Positions 41,888 through 51,775 of a stretch of DNA of 64,000 nt are shown here, in pieces (position 1 is the first letter of the stretch; each line of letters begins with the position of its first letter). Below the pieces are notes generated by a model. It searched no databases and was not told the DNA's origin. It worked only from the letters and a program-made list of their open reading frames with translations. Origin of the DNA: Rhynchopus sp. YZ270_cl-10 (Eukaryota; Euglenozoa; Diplonemea; Diplonemida; Diplonemidae); contig OZ037921.1 of the NCBI GenBank assembly GCA_964035575.1, forward strand, positions 1,012,501-1,076,500. Direction: 5' to 3'. Position numbers and translations under genes: made by a program.

Positions 41888-43063
41888 GGGGGTACGACTC
41901 CAGCCATTTTTTGCGCACGGAAAATTCATTTGGCATTATCTGGCCATCTCCAAGGCAACTGCGGGTGAAAAACACCCTCAGAGTGGGTCACAGGGGGCCT
42001 GTGGGTCGAAAAACGACCCAGAAGCCACCCCAGAATACAAAAAAATGGAAAAAAATAGTGAAAAAACGGCTTTTTTCACGTTTTGGCCACTTTGGGCAAA
42101 ATAGCGATTTTTCGAGAAAAAAATCAAAAACCGGGATATTTTTTGACATCACAAAGCCTCCTTTGGCACAAATATACCCCAAAAGTGGCCTGTGAGTCCA
42201 TTCCAACCTGTTTTGGACATATTTGACACTTTTGGAAGTGTTTTTTTGGTGTTTTTAGGTCAAAAAAATGCCCAAGACGTCCCCAAGACATCCCCAAGAC
42301 ACTTTGCACACCCCCTGTTACGGTCATATTTTTTTCGTTTTTTTGCCTGAAACCCCCAAAATACCCCTCCCGGACCCCACATAGTCCCGAATATCCATCA
42401 CACACCCACTCAGAGTGAGTAGAAGCACCCCAAAAAAAATATTTTTTAAAGCCCTAAAATTGTGCTTCAGTTTCGGCAGCATCCATGTTGAAGTTGAAGG
42501 GCTTTAAAAAATATTTTTTTTGGGGTGCTTCTACTCACTCTGAGTGGGTGTGTGATATATTCGGGACTATGTGGGGTCCGGGAGGGGTATTTTGGGGGTT
42601 TCAGGAAAAAAAACGAAAAAAATATGACCGTAACAGGGGGTGTGCAAAGTGTCTTGGGGATGTCTTGGGGACGTCTTGGGCATTTTTTTGACCTAAAAAC
42701 ACCAAAAAAACACTTCCAAAAGTGTCAAATATGTCCAAAACAGGTTGGAATGGACTCACAGGCCACTTTTGGGGTATATTTGTGCCAAAGGAGGCTTTGT
42801 GATGTCAAAAAATATCCCGGTTTTTGATTTTTTTCTCGAAAAATCGCTATTTTGCCCAAAGTGGCCAAAACGTGAAAAAAGCCGTTTTTTCACTATTTTT
42901 TTCCATTTTTTTGTATTCTGGGGTGGCTTCTGGGTCGTTTTTCGACCCACAGGCCCCCTGTGACCCACTCTGAGGGTGTTTTTCACCCGCAGTTGCCTTG
43001 GAGATGACCAGATAATGCCAAATGAATTTTCCGTGCGCAAAAAATGGCTGGAGTCGTACCCCC
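41888..43063. mobile_element. 1.18-kb near-perfect palindrome (P2)
   Basis: Ends GGGGGTACGACTCCAGCC and inverse, flanked by TA (41886-41887, 43064-43065). The two arms of about 575 bp differ at only a handful of positions; the hinge is near 42475. Each arm holds the family core (GAGTCCATTCCAACCTGTTT). Identical translations appear on both strands because of the symmetry, not because of genes. Such an inverted repeat should extrude cruciforms and be hard to clone or assemble. Confidence 0.85.
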
Positions 43064-43064
43064 T

Positions 43065-43065
<1 letters not shown>

Positions 43066-43097
<32 letters not shown>
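43066..43097. repeat. 32-bp poly-C tract
   Basis: The longest C run in the window, flanked by TA on both sides, between palindrome P2 and GGCATA element 3. Its length may be unreliable in any assembly. Confidence 0.9.
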
Positions 43098-43099
43098 TA

Positions 43100-43935
43100 G
43101 GCATACTGTGCAGGCGAGCCGTTTTTAGGCGAGTTTTTCGTTTTCCTGATTTTCAGGAAAAACTCGCCAAAAACTCGCCCTACTCGCCCATTACTCGCCT
43201 ATTACTCGCCAAAACTCGCCAAAAACTCGCCAAAACTCGCCTAAACTCGCCAAAAACTCGCCTAAACTCGCCCCAATTTGGGTGCAAATCCTGGTGCACA
43301 TACGCACCTTGGGGGTGAAAATGTGCACCAGGATGTGAAAATGGAGGGCGGGGGTGACTGATGACAACATGCCACTCGAAAACACACAAAAAAAATTGAA
43401 ATTGTGTCACTTGTACGTCTAACGGCAACCATGTCACGGCAGTGGCTGACAGGCATGTATGTAAACATTTGCTCCAGGGGAAGATCCAGGCGTGCCATAG
43501 ATCCCGGGGGACAAGACGTGCTACAATCCGGAGGATGACGAAGACATGAGCCGGGGCTGCACTCGCTATACAACAATGTCCTCGCCATGCCGGTAAATGG
43601 CAACCCTGCAGGCCACCCCTTGGCGGTATTCCCCACGACTACATCGCACCCATCTGTGCAAGCTTCATGGATCCGCAGAAGCTACAGCTGGACTGGTGGT
43701 ACTGGTTGTGGAAGCCTACAAAGCAAACTGTAGAGGTCTTGTTCAAGTGGAACGAAAAAAATTTTCTCTTCAAAACTCAAATTTCCCTCATATTTTCGTG
43801 TGTACACTTTTCCCAAGGTAAAATCCCTACCCAAAAAAAAAAAACTCGCCAAAACTCGCCCCCCAAAAATGGGCGAGTTTTAGGCGAGTTTTTGGCGAGT
43901 AGGCGAGTTTTTTTTACTCGCCCGCACAGTATGCC
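43100..43935. mobile_element. GGCATA-ended element 3 with coding-like cargo
   Basis: 836 bp, ends GGCATACTGTGCAGGCGAG and inverse, flanked by TA (43098-43099, 43936-43937). AACTCGCC is iterated at both ends in inverted orientation. The unique middle (about 43270-43810) is coding-like (FMDPQKLQLDWWYWLWKPTK) and almost identical to element 4 at 60742-61544, which lies in the opposite orientation. Confidence 0.85.
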
Positions 43936-43937
43936 TA

Positions 43938-45123
43938 GGTGGGGGCAAAACCCCTATTTTTTTGAGGCATTTCGATTTTTTTGGATTTACGCGCAAAGTA
44001 CCCGCAAACCACCGAAAATTTCGGGTCAGAGATGGTTTTGGGGTGTGGTTTGGGGGTGTTCTATAGGTGAGACACCCCAGAGATACAAAAAAATGGAAAA
44101 AAATAGCAAAAATAGACCATTTTGGCCGTTTGGGCCATATTGGTCAAAATGGCCATTTTTGACCAATATTTCAAAAAAAAAGCAAAATTTTGTCATCATT
44201 AGGCCTGTCTGGGCACAAATATGCCCCAAAAATGTCCCGCGAGTCCATTCCGACCTGTTTTGAACACATTTATCGCCCTTTTTGGTGTTTTTTTTGGTGT
44301 TTTGAGGTCAAAAAATATCCCCTGACTATCCCCTGGCAGCCCTGGGCCGCGACTTGCGCCCTGCTTTTGGACCCCCTCTGGGCCAAAAAAATGGGTGAAA
44401 ACCCCCGAAAAAGCACTCCGGGAACCCAGATAGTTCCAAATATCCACTAGAAACCCACCCAAACACCTCAAAAACATGCCAGAAAAATATTTTCAAAAAC
44501 ACACTTTTTTCAAAAAGTTCATCTGGGCAGGTTCCATAATGACTTATTTGAAAAAGTGTGTTTTTGAAAATGTTTTTCTGGCATGTTTTTGAGGTGTTTG
44601 GGTGGGTTTCTAGTGGATATTTGGAACTATCTGGGTTCCCGGAGTGCTTTTTCGGGGGTTTTCACCCATTTTTTGGCCCAGAGGGGGTCCAAAAGCAGGG
44701 CGCAAGTCGCGGCCCAGGGCTGCCAGGGGATAGTCAGGGGATCTTTTTTCACCTAAAAACGCCAAAAAACGGCCAAAAAAAGTACCTAAAGTGTCCAAAA
44801 CAGGTCGGAATGGACTCACAGGACCTCCCTGGGGTAGTTTTGTGCCCAAGCAGCTGTCATGATGTCGAAATTTTGCTGTTTTTTTGATTTTTTTGTCCAA
44901 AAATGGTCATTTTACCCAACATGGCCAAAACCGTCAAAAGGCCACTTTTTCACTATTTTTTTGCATTTTTTCATATTCTGAGGTGCCCTTATCATGGATT
45001 TTCGGGTCACAGGGTGTTTCTGACCCATTTCTGGGGGTGTATGAGGGGTGGTTTGTGGGTACTTTGCGCGGAAGTCCAAAAAAGTCAAAATGCCTCACCC
45101 GTCCTGAAGGTTTTGCCCCCACC
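43938..45123. mobile_element. 1.19-kb palindrome (P3)
   Basis: Ends GGTGGGGGCAAAACC and inverse, flanked by TA (43936-43937, 45124-45125). The hinge is near 44530. The inner 190 bp of the two arms are virtually identical, while the outer parts have clearly diverged, unlike P2. The family core (GAGTCCATTCCGACCTGTTT) is present in both arms. Another copy starts at 63985. Confidence 0.85.
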
Positions 45124-45125
45124 TA

Positions 45126-45141
45126 CCCCCCCCCCCCCCCC
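45126..45141. repeat. Poly-C tract at the right edge of the nest
   Basis: 16 Cs, then TTTTTCTCTTGCACACC, which continues the spacer sequence seen intact at 29295. Confidence 0.85.
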
Positions 45142-45240
45142 TTTTTCTCTTGCACACCTCAAAACGCCCCCCTCCGCCTCCCCGCACAACCACCACCACC
45201 TTATCCAGGGGCCCATCCCCTCACCTTCACATTGACTTTT

Positions 45241-45906
45241 ATGTCCGAATGGCGTCTTGATGCTGAAGAGGCGAAGAAAGAAGGTGAGGCTTTGATAGAG
45301 GGCGTGCGTCGTGGTGTGGTGGGCATCTGCAGTGCAGTGTCGCGCCCTTTGGGAGGCGATGTATGCGAGGAGCACGTTGCGTTGCAGGTAGCTGTGCACA
45401 CCAACCACGTGGCCTCCGCTGCGTTGGCCCTGCAGGAGTTGTTGCAGCAGATGAAGACACGGTACCTCTTCGGAGACATACCACGTTTGGTCGCGCATAG
45501 ACGCGAAGCTGAACGGGAAGTGCAGTCTGACGTGTCTGCGGCCATCTTATCTATAAGATCTGAGAGTCAAACCTTACAATACCTTGCGGAGTATGAGGGA
45601 CATAGGGTGAGCGAGGTGCAGCGGAAAGGGGCAGAGGTGGTCGTGGATGTGCATGACATGGTGGGGCGTTTGGGGGAGGCCGAGTCGCTCCTGGCTGACG
45701 TGCTTGAGGTCAGTGCAGCGCTAGTGCACTGCGATGCAGAAGCTGCGGTACGTGTTGTCACCCTCCTCCGCCGTCTGCGTTCTTCTGTCGCAGACGCCGC
45801 AACCCACCTGCCCCTAGCCTGTCATAAGTTCCGCTGTGATCACCTCCACACACTCTTCTCCCACCAACACCTCCTCCATGCACGTCTGAATGAGTTGAAA
45901 AAGTAA
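45241..45906 (+). CDS. Helical protein, possible Mediator subunit 22-like
   Basis: 221 residues from MSEWRLDAEEAKKEGEALIE. Residues of about 15-95 (ALIEGVRRGVVGIC, HVALQVAVHTNHVASAALAL, then LLQQMKTRYLFGDIPRLVAH) follow the order of the MED22/Srb6 family, whose conserved part ends with a LKxFLxxNDFPxxN-like segment. MED22 belongs to the head module of Mediator, which links activators to RNA polymerase II. The remaining 120 residues are helical and longer than usual for MED22. The match is by pattern only and modest. It is a single exon, about 100 bp after the poly-C nest, and ends just before the second WD40 cluster. Confidence 0.5.
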   Translation: MSEWRLDAEEAKKEGEALIEGVRRGVVGICSAVSRPLGGDVCEEHVALQVAVHTNHVASAALALQELLQQMKTRYLFGDIPRLVAHRREAEREVQSDVSAAILSIRSESQTLQYLAEYEGHRVSEVQRKGAEVVVDVHDMVGRLGEAESLLADVLEVSAALVHCDAEAAVRVVTLLRRLRSSVADAATHLPLACHKFRCDHLHTLFSHQHLLHARLNELKK

Positions 45907-46124
45907 GGGTGGGTCGTGTGGTGTTTGCTTTGTTCGGTTGGCAGCGGTGTCTTGTAGTATGAGGGGATGCTGTGGGGGGGGTGAAGACATCTAGTCTAAT
46001 CCAGAGGGCTCATGTTTTTGCAAATGACAACACATCTCGTTTCCTTCACAAACACCACCCCACCCCTCTTCCACCTGCCCTCCCCACACACCTGTCCCCA
46101 CAGAACAGAGTTACCCCCCTGAAC

Positions 46125-47204
46125 ATGGACATCACAGGACACTTCGAGTCAGCAAGCTGTGTGATAGAAGTGGACGGGAGCGACACCCTTGCACAGGTGA
46201 AGGGGAAGCTTGTTGCGGAGCTTGGCGTGCCACGTGCTCGGGGTGTTGGTGTGCGGATGAGAGGCGGTGGCGACATCGGCAACGACGACTTGCGCATCTG
46301 CGACACGGTGATGGATGAGGGATGTGCCGTTGAGCTGTACTATGCTGGTGCCAACATCACTCCTGGGGTGATACCATGTTCAGTTAACGCTTACGCGCTT
46401 ACTCTCTCCCCGTGTGATAGGTACCTTGCAGTGATGTGTGATGCTGATGCGGTGTCCATCTACGACACGGAAACACATGAGTGTCTCTGCCACTTCAGTT
46501 GCGGCGGCTCTTCGTTCCCAGCGTTCTCACCTTGCAGTGAGTGGATCTCATCTGTCAACAGAGACACACAGTGCGCTGAAGTTCATGACGTGAAGACAGG
46601 TGCATTGAAGCACTCCTTTGGAGATGAAGGTGATGAAGGGCAGGTCACGGCATGGGCACCCTGTGGAACAAAGCTGTTGTCGTGCTGCGAGAGCAAGGGT
46701 TTGCAGGTGTGGGATATTGCAACAGGCGTTGTTGTGCATGAATGGAGCCATATTGTGAAGTGCTTGTACGTCATGGTTGTGAAAGGCGACAAGGTGGCGA
46801 TGTTTGGCATGAACAGCAAAGATATCACCATCTGGGACTACACAACAGGGGTGGAGGTGCTTGTTCTGACATGCCCTTCTGACGTTCATTACGTGGCACT
46901 ATCACCAAACCAGCGTTTCATTGCAGCATGCTGCGCCGACTGTGTGCGTGTGTGGAACATTGAAACAGGTGAATGTGTATTTGAAGACAACTCAGAGAAG
47001 GTCTGGACTGATGTTGCTGTGTCGAACCACCTTGTTGCTGCCCGCTCTCGCACAGCATCGTCTCTGTGGTCCATTTCAACAGGGGAGAACCTGTTGCGTA
47101 CGGAATTTGATGATCAGGACTCTTGTGGTCTTGCAATCAGCAGCTGTGGTGGTGTGGTGATGTACGCAGGTGTTGAGATTGTTGACATCTCACACCTGTC
47201 TTGA
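46125..47204 (+). CDS. Ub-like/WD40 protein, copy 3
   Basis: 359 residues, the first copy of the right-hand cluster. The ubiquitin-like half is nearly base-identical to copy 2. Blades include VSIYDTETHECLCHF, VWDIATGVVVHEWSH, IWDYTTGVEVLVL and VWNIETGECVFED. The conserved leader before the ATG is present and again ends with TGTCCCCACAG. Its final blade lacks the GGKECV segment seen in copies 2, 4 and 6. Confidence 0.85.
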   Translation: MDITGHFESASCVIEVDGSDTLAQVKGKLVAELGVPRARGVGVRMRGGGDIGNDDLRICDTVMDEGCAVELYYAGANITPGVIPCSVNAYALTLSPCDRYLAVMCDADAVSIYDTETHECLCHFSCGGSSFPAFSPCSEWISSVNRDTQCAEVHDVKTGALKHSFGDEGDEGQVTAWAPCGTKLLSCCESKGLQVWDIATGVVVHEWSHIVKCLYVMVVKGDKVAMFGMNSKDITIWDYTTGVEVLVLTCPSDVHYVALSPNQRFIAACCADCVRVWNIETGECVFEDNSEKVWTDVAVSNHLVAARSRTASSLWSISTGENLLRTEFDDQDSCGLAISSCGGVVMYAGVEIVDISHLS

Positions 47205-47503
47205 ACCCATCTTCCACAAAGGAAAGGTGCCATCTTATTTGCTTCCCATTTCTACAGCTTGCCTGGGTAACTCCATGTAGGAAGATACGTGAAGATAGAT
47301 GTGAATGTATATGTTTATGCACACGAAGCACAACTACCTGTCATGGTGTGGGAAGGTGGGAGGGCCTCTAACTGGGCGAGGAGTTATCTCTTTCGTTTTG
47401 CAAATGACAACACATCTCGTTTCCTTCACAAACACCACCCCACCCCTCTTCCACCTGCCCTCCCCACACCCTGTCCCCACAGAACAGAGTTACCCCCCTG
47501 AAC

Positions 47504-48592
47504 ATGGACATCACAGGACACTTCGAGTCAGCAAGCTGTGTGATCGAAGTGGACGGGAGCGACACCCTTGCACACGTGAAGGGGAAGCTTGTTGCGGAGC
47601 TTGGCGTGCCACGTGCTCGGTATGTTGGTGTGCGGATGAGAGGCGGTGGCGACATCGGCAACGACGACTTGCGCATCTGCGACACGGTGATGGATGAGGG
47701 ATGTGCCGTTGAGCTGTACTATGCTGGTGCCAACATCACTCCTGGGGTGATACCATGTTCAGTTAACGCTTACGCGCTTACTCTCTCCCCGTGTGATAGG
47801 TACCTTGCTGTGATGATGTGCGATGCTGATGCGGTGTCCATCTACGACACGGAAACACATGAGTGTCTCTGCCACTTCAGTTGTTTCTATTCTTGCGAAC
47901 CAGCATTCTCACCGTGCAGTGAGTGGATCTCATCTGTACACCCTGACACACGGCTTGCTGAAGTTCATGACGTGAAGACAGGTGCATTGAAGCACTCCTT
48001 TGGAGATGAAGGCGATGAGGGGCGGGTCACGGCATGGGCACCCTGTGGAACAAAGCTGTTGTCGTGCTGCAAGAAGGGTTTGCAGGTGTGGGACATTGCA
48101 ACAGGTATTGTTGTGCATGAATGGAGACACATTGTGAAGTGCCGCGACGTCATGGTTGTGACAGGCGACAGGGTGGCGATGTTTGGCGAGAACAGCAAAG
48201 ATATCACCATCTGGGACTACACAACAGGGGTGGAGGTGCTTGTTCTGACGTGCCCTTCTAATGTTGATTATGTATCACTGTCAGCAAACCAGCGTTTCAT
48301 TGCAGCATGTGGCACCAAATGTGTGAGTGTCTGGAACATCGAAACAGGTGAATGCGTATTTGAAGACGTCTTAGAGAACGGCTGGACTGATGTTGCTGTG
48401 TCGAACGACCTTGTTGCTACCCACTCTCCCACAGCATCGTCTCTGTGGTCCATTTCAACAGGGGAGAACCTGTTGCGTACTGAATTTGATGATCAGGACT
48501 CTTGTGGTCTTGCAATCAGCAGCTGTGGTGGTGTGGCGATGTACGGAGGGAAAGAGTGTGTTGACATTGTTGACATCTCACACCTGTCTTGA
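47504..48592 (+). CDS. Ub-like/WD40 protein, copy 4
   Basis: 362 residues, 299 bp after copy 3. It has ARYVGVRMRGG where other copies have ARGVGVRMRGG. The blades are distinct around FSCFYSCEPAFSPCSEWISS and SVHPDTRLAEVHD. The end is almost identical to copies 0 and 2. Confidence 0.85.
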   Translation: MDITGHFESASCVIEVDGSDTLAHVKGKLVAELGVPRARYVGVRMRGGGDIGNDDLRICDTVMDEGCAVELYYAGANITPGVIPCSVNAYALTLSPCDRYLAVMMCDADAVSIYDTETHECLCHFSCFYSCEPAFSPCSEWISSVHPDTRLAEVHDVKTGALKHSFGDEGDEGRVTAWAPCGTKLLSCCKKGLQVWDIATGIVVHEWRHIVKCRDVMVVTGDRVAMFGENSKDITIWDYTTGVEVLVLTCPSNVDYVSLSANQRFIAACGTKCVSVWNIETGECVFEDVLENGWTDVAVSNDLVATHSPTASSLWSISTGENLLRTEFDDQDSCGLAISSCGGVAMYGGKECVDIVDISHLS

Positions 48593-48900
48593 ACCCATCT
48601 TCCACAAAGGAAAGGTGCCATCTTATTTGCTTCCCATTTCTACAGCTTGCCTGGGTAACTCCATGTAGGAAGATACGTGAAGATAGATGTGAATGTCTCT
48701 CGTTGTGCAAGTGGGTCTGCAAAAGAGACCGCGCCGTTGCACTGTGGGAAGGTGGGAGGACCTCTAACTGGGCGAGGAGTTATCTCTTTCGTTTTGCAAA
48801 TGACAACACATCTCGTTTCCTTCACAAACACCACCCCACCCCTCTTCCACCTGCCCTCCCCACACACCTGTCCCCACATAACAGAGTCACCCCCCTGAAC

Positions 48901-49881
48901 ATGGACATCACAGGACACTTCGAGTCAGCAAGCTGTGTGATAGAAGTGGACGGGAGCGACACCCTTGCACACGTGAAGGGGAAGCTTGTTGCGGAGCTTG
49001 GCGTGCCACGTGCTCGGGGTGTTGGTGTGCGGATGAGAGGCGGTGGCGACATCGGCAACGACGACTTGCGCATCTGCGACACGGTGATGGATGAGGGATG
49101 TGCCGTTGAGCTGTACTATGCTGGTGCCAACATCACTCCTGGGGTCATACCATATCCGGATGGAATGCACACCATCACACTCTCCCCGTGTGATAGGTAC
49201 CTTGCAGTGATGGGGCGCCAGGAGGATATGTGCATCTTCGACACGGAAACACATGAGCGTCTCTGTCGCTTCCCTTGCTTTACTTGTGCCCCATCCTTCT
49301 CACCTTGCAGTGAGTGGATCTCATCTGTGAACAAGGACACACAGTGCGCTGAAGTTCATGACGTGAAGACAGGTGCATTGAAGCACTCCTTTGGAGAGGC
49401 AGGTGGCGAGACGAAGACCACAGCATGGTCACCCTGTGGAACAAAGCTGTTGTCGTTTAGCTCGAGCAAAGTTTTGCAGGTGTGGGACATTGCAACAGGC
49501 GTTGTTGTGCATGAATGGGACCACATTGTGGAGTGCCACACCGTCATGGTTGTGACAGGTAACAGGGTGGCGATAGTTGGGCATAACAGTAGATGCACTG
49601 CCATTTGGGACTACACGACAGGGGTGGAGGTGCTTCTTCTTACACACCCGAATACTGTTGATTACCTGGCACTGACACCAAACCAGCGTTTCATTGCGGC
49701 GTGCGACTACCAATGTGTGCGTGTCTGGAATATTGAAACAGGTGAATGTGTAGTAGAAAAATTACGACACTCCTACTGGAGTCATGTTGCTGCATCCAAC
49801 GATATTGTTGCTGCGTACTCTTTCTGTGCGTTGAGCGTGTGGTCCATTTCATCAGGGGAAGAACTGTTGGTCGTAACTTAA
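48901..49881 (+). pseudogene. Ub-like/WD40 gene, copy 5, frameshifted near its end
   Basis: 326 codons with intact ubiquitin-like and propeller regions up to WSISSGEELLVVT. It then stops early: one base is missing relative to copy 4 at about 49865-49880. The usual ending (VAISSCGG, IVDISDLS) continues in another frame to about 49989. The last blade is therefore lost. The propeller is the second most diverged of the set (for example FTCAPSFSPCSEW, GHNSRCTAIWDYTTG). It could still be expressed as a shortened protein. Confidence 0.8.
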
Positions 49882-50234
49882 AGACCAACGATTCTCGCGG
49901 TGTTGCAATCAGCAGTTGCGGTGGTGTGGTAATCTACGGAACGAGTGATGGTGCTGGTGTTGACATTGTTGACATCTCAGACCTGTCTTCAACCCATTTC
50001 CACAAAGCAACGGTGCCATCTGCAGGAACACAACAAACACCAGAGGGGTAAAAACTAAGGTGGGTTTGGGGATTTCAAAACTCTGGGGAGGGTTTTTACC
50101 CCGCCGATGTTCGTCCTCTCTTTCGTTTTGCAAATGACAACACATCTCGTTTCCTTTACAAACACCACCCCACCCCTCTTCCACCTGCCCTCCCCACACA
50201 CCTGTCCCCACAGAACAGAGTTACTCCCCTGAAC

Positions 50235-51329
50235 ATGGACATCACAGGACACTTCGAGTCAGCAAGCTGTGTGATCGAAGTGGACGGGAGCGACACCCTT
50301 GCACAGGTGAAGGGGAAGCTTGTTGCGGAGCTTGGCGTGCCACGTGCTCGGGGTGTTGGTGTGCGGATGAGAGGCGGTGGCGACATCGGCAACGACGACT
50401 TGCGCATCTGCGACACGGTGATGGATGAGGGATGTGCCGTTGAGCTGTACTGCACTGGTGCCAACATCACTCCTGGGGTGATACCATGTGCGGTTGCCAC
50501 TTACGCACTTACTCTCTCCCCGTGTGATAGGTACCTTGCAGTGATGTGTGATGATGATGAGGTGTCCGTCTTCGACACGGAAACACATGAGCGTCTCTGC
50601 CGCTTCACTTGTTTCTGTGTCTCTTCTAGCGAACCAGCGTTCTCACCTTGCAGTGAGTGGATCTCATCTGTCAACAACGACACACAACGTGCTGAAGTTC
50701 ATGACGTGAAGACAGGTACATTGAAGCACTCCTTTGGAGATGACGGTGATGAAGGGCAGGTCACGGCATGGGCACCCTGTGGAACAAAGCTGTTGTCGTG
50801 CTGCAAGAGCAAGGGTTTGCAGGTGTGGGACATTGCAACAGGCGTTGTTGTGCATGAATGGAGCCACATTGTGAAGTGCTTGTATGTCATGGTTGTGACA
50901 GGCGACAGGGTGGCGATGTTTGGCAAGGACAGCATCGATGTCACCATCTGGAACTACACGACAGGGGTGGAGGTGCTTGTTCTGACGTGCCCTTCTGACG
51001 TTAATAACGCGGCACTGTCACCAAACCAGCGTTTCATTGCAGCATGCTGCATCAAATGTGTGCGTGTGTGGAACATCGAAACAGGTGAATGTGTATTTGA
51101 AGACGACTCAGAGAACCTCTGGACTGATGTTGCTGTGTCGAACGACTTTGTTGCTGCCCACTCTTACACTACATCGTCTCTGTGGTCCATTTCAACAGGG
51201 GAGAACCTGTTGCGTACTGAATTTGATCATCGATACTCTTGTGGTGTTGCAATCAGCAGCTGTGGTGGTGTGATGATGTATGGAGGGAAAGAGTGTGTTG
51301 AGATTGTTGACATCTCACACCTGTCTTGA
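50235..51329 (+). CDS. Ub-like/WD40 protein, copy 6
   Basis: 364 residues. The ubiquitin-like half is as in the other copies except CTG in place of YAG around residue 75. The propeller carries a small insertion (FTCFCVSSSEPAFSPCSEW). Intact to IVDISHLS. The spacer before it (50000-50110) has the second spacer type, with GGAACACAACAAACACCAG, also found after copies 1 and 6. Confidence 0.85.
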   Translation: MDITGHFESASCVIEVDGSDTLAQVKGKLVAELGVPRARGVGVRMRGGGDIGNDDLRICDTVMDEGCAVELYCTGANITPGVIPCAVATYALTLSPCDRYLAVMCDDDEVSVFDTETHERLCRFTCFCVSSSEPAFSPCSEWISSVNNDTQRAEVHDVKTGTLKHSFGDDGDEGQVTAWAPCGTKLLSCCKSKGLQVWDIATGVVVHEWSHIVKCLYVMVVTGDRVAMFGKDSIDVTIWNYTTGVEVLVLTCPSDVNNAALSPNQRFIAACCIKCVRVWNIETGECVFEDDSENLWTDVAVSNDFVAAHSYTTSSLWSISTGENLLRTEFDHRYSCGVAISSCGGVMMYGGKECVEIVDISHLS

Positions 51330-51775
51330 ACCCATCTTCCACAAAGGAACAGTGCCATGTACAGTAACACAACAAACACCAGAGGGGTAGACACTAAGGT
51401 GGAGTTTGGGATTTCAAAATTCCAAGGAGGGTTTTTACCCCACCGACGTTTGTTGTCTTACTGTAATTTTGCTTCCCCTTCCTCCTTGCCTGGGTAACTC
51501 CATGTAGGAAGATACGTGAAGATAGATGAATGTCTCGTTGTGGGAGTGGGTTGGCAATGGAGACCGCACCATTCCACTGTGTCCTTTGCACACGCGAATC
51601 ACAACTCCTCTCATGGTGTGGGAAGGTGGGAGGACCTCTAACTGGGCGAGGAGTTATCTCTCTTGTTTTTGCAAATGACAACACATCTCGTTTCCTTCAC
51701 AAACACCACCCCACCCCTCTTCCACCTGCCCTCCCCACACACCTGTCCCCACAGAACAGAGTCACCTCCCTGAAC

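Noticed and set aside
42124-43040. Paired identical ORFs on both strands in P2
   Set aside because: The same symmetry effect as in the 11.4-kb palindrome.
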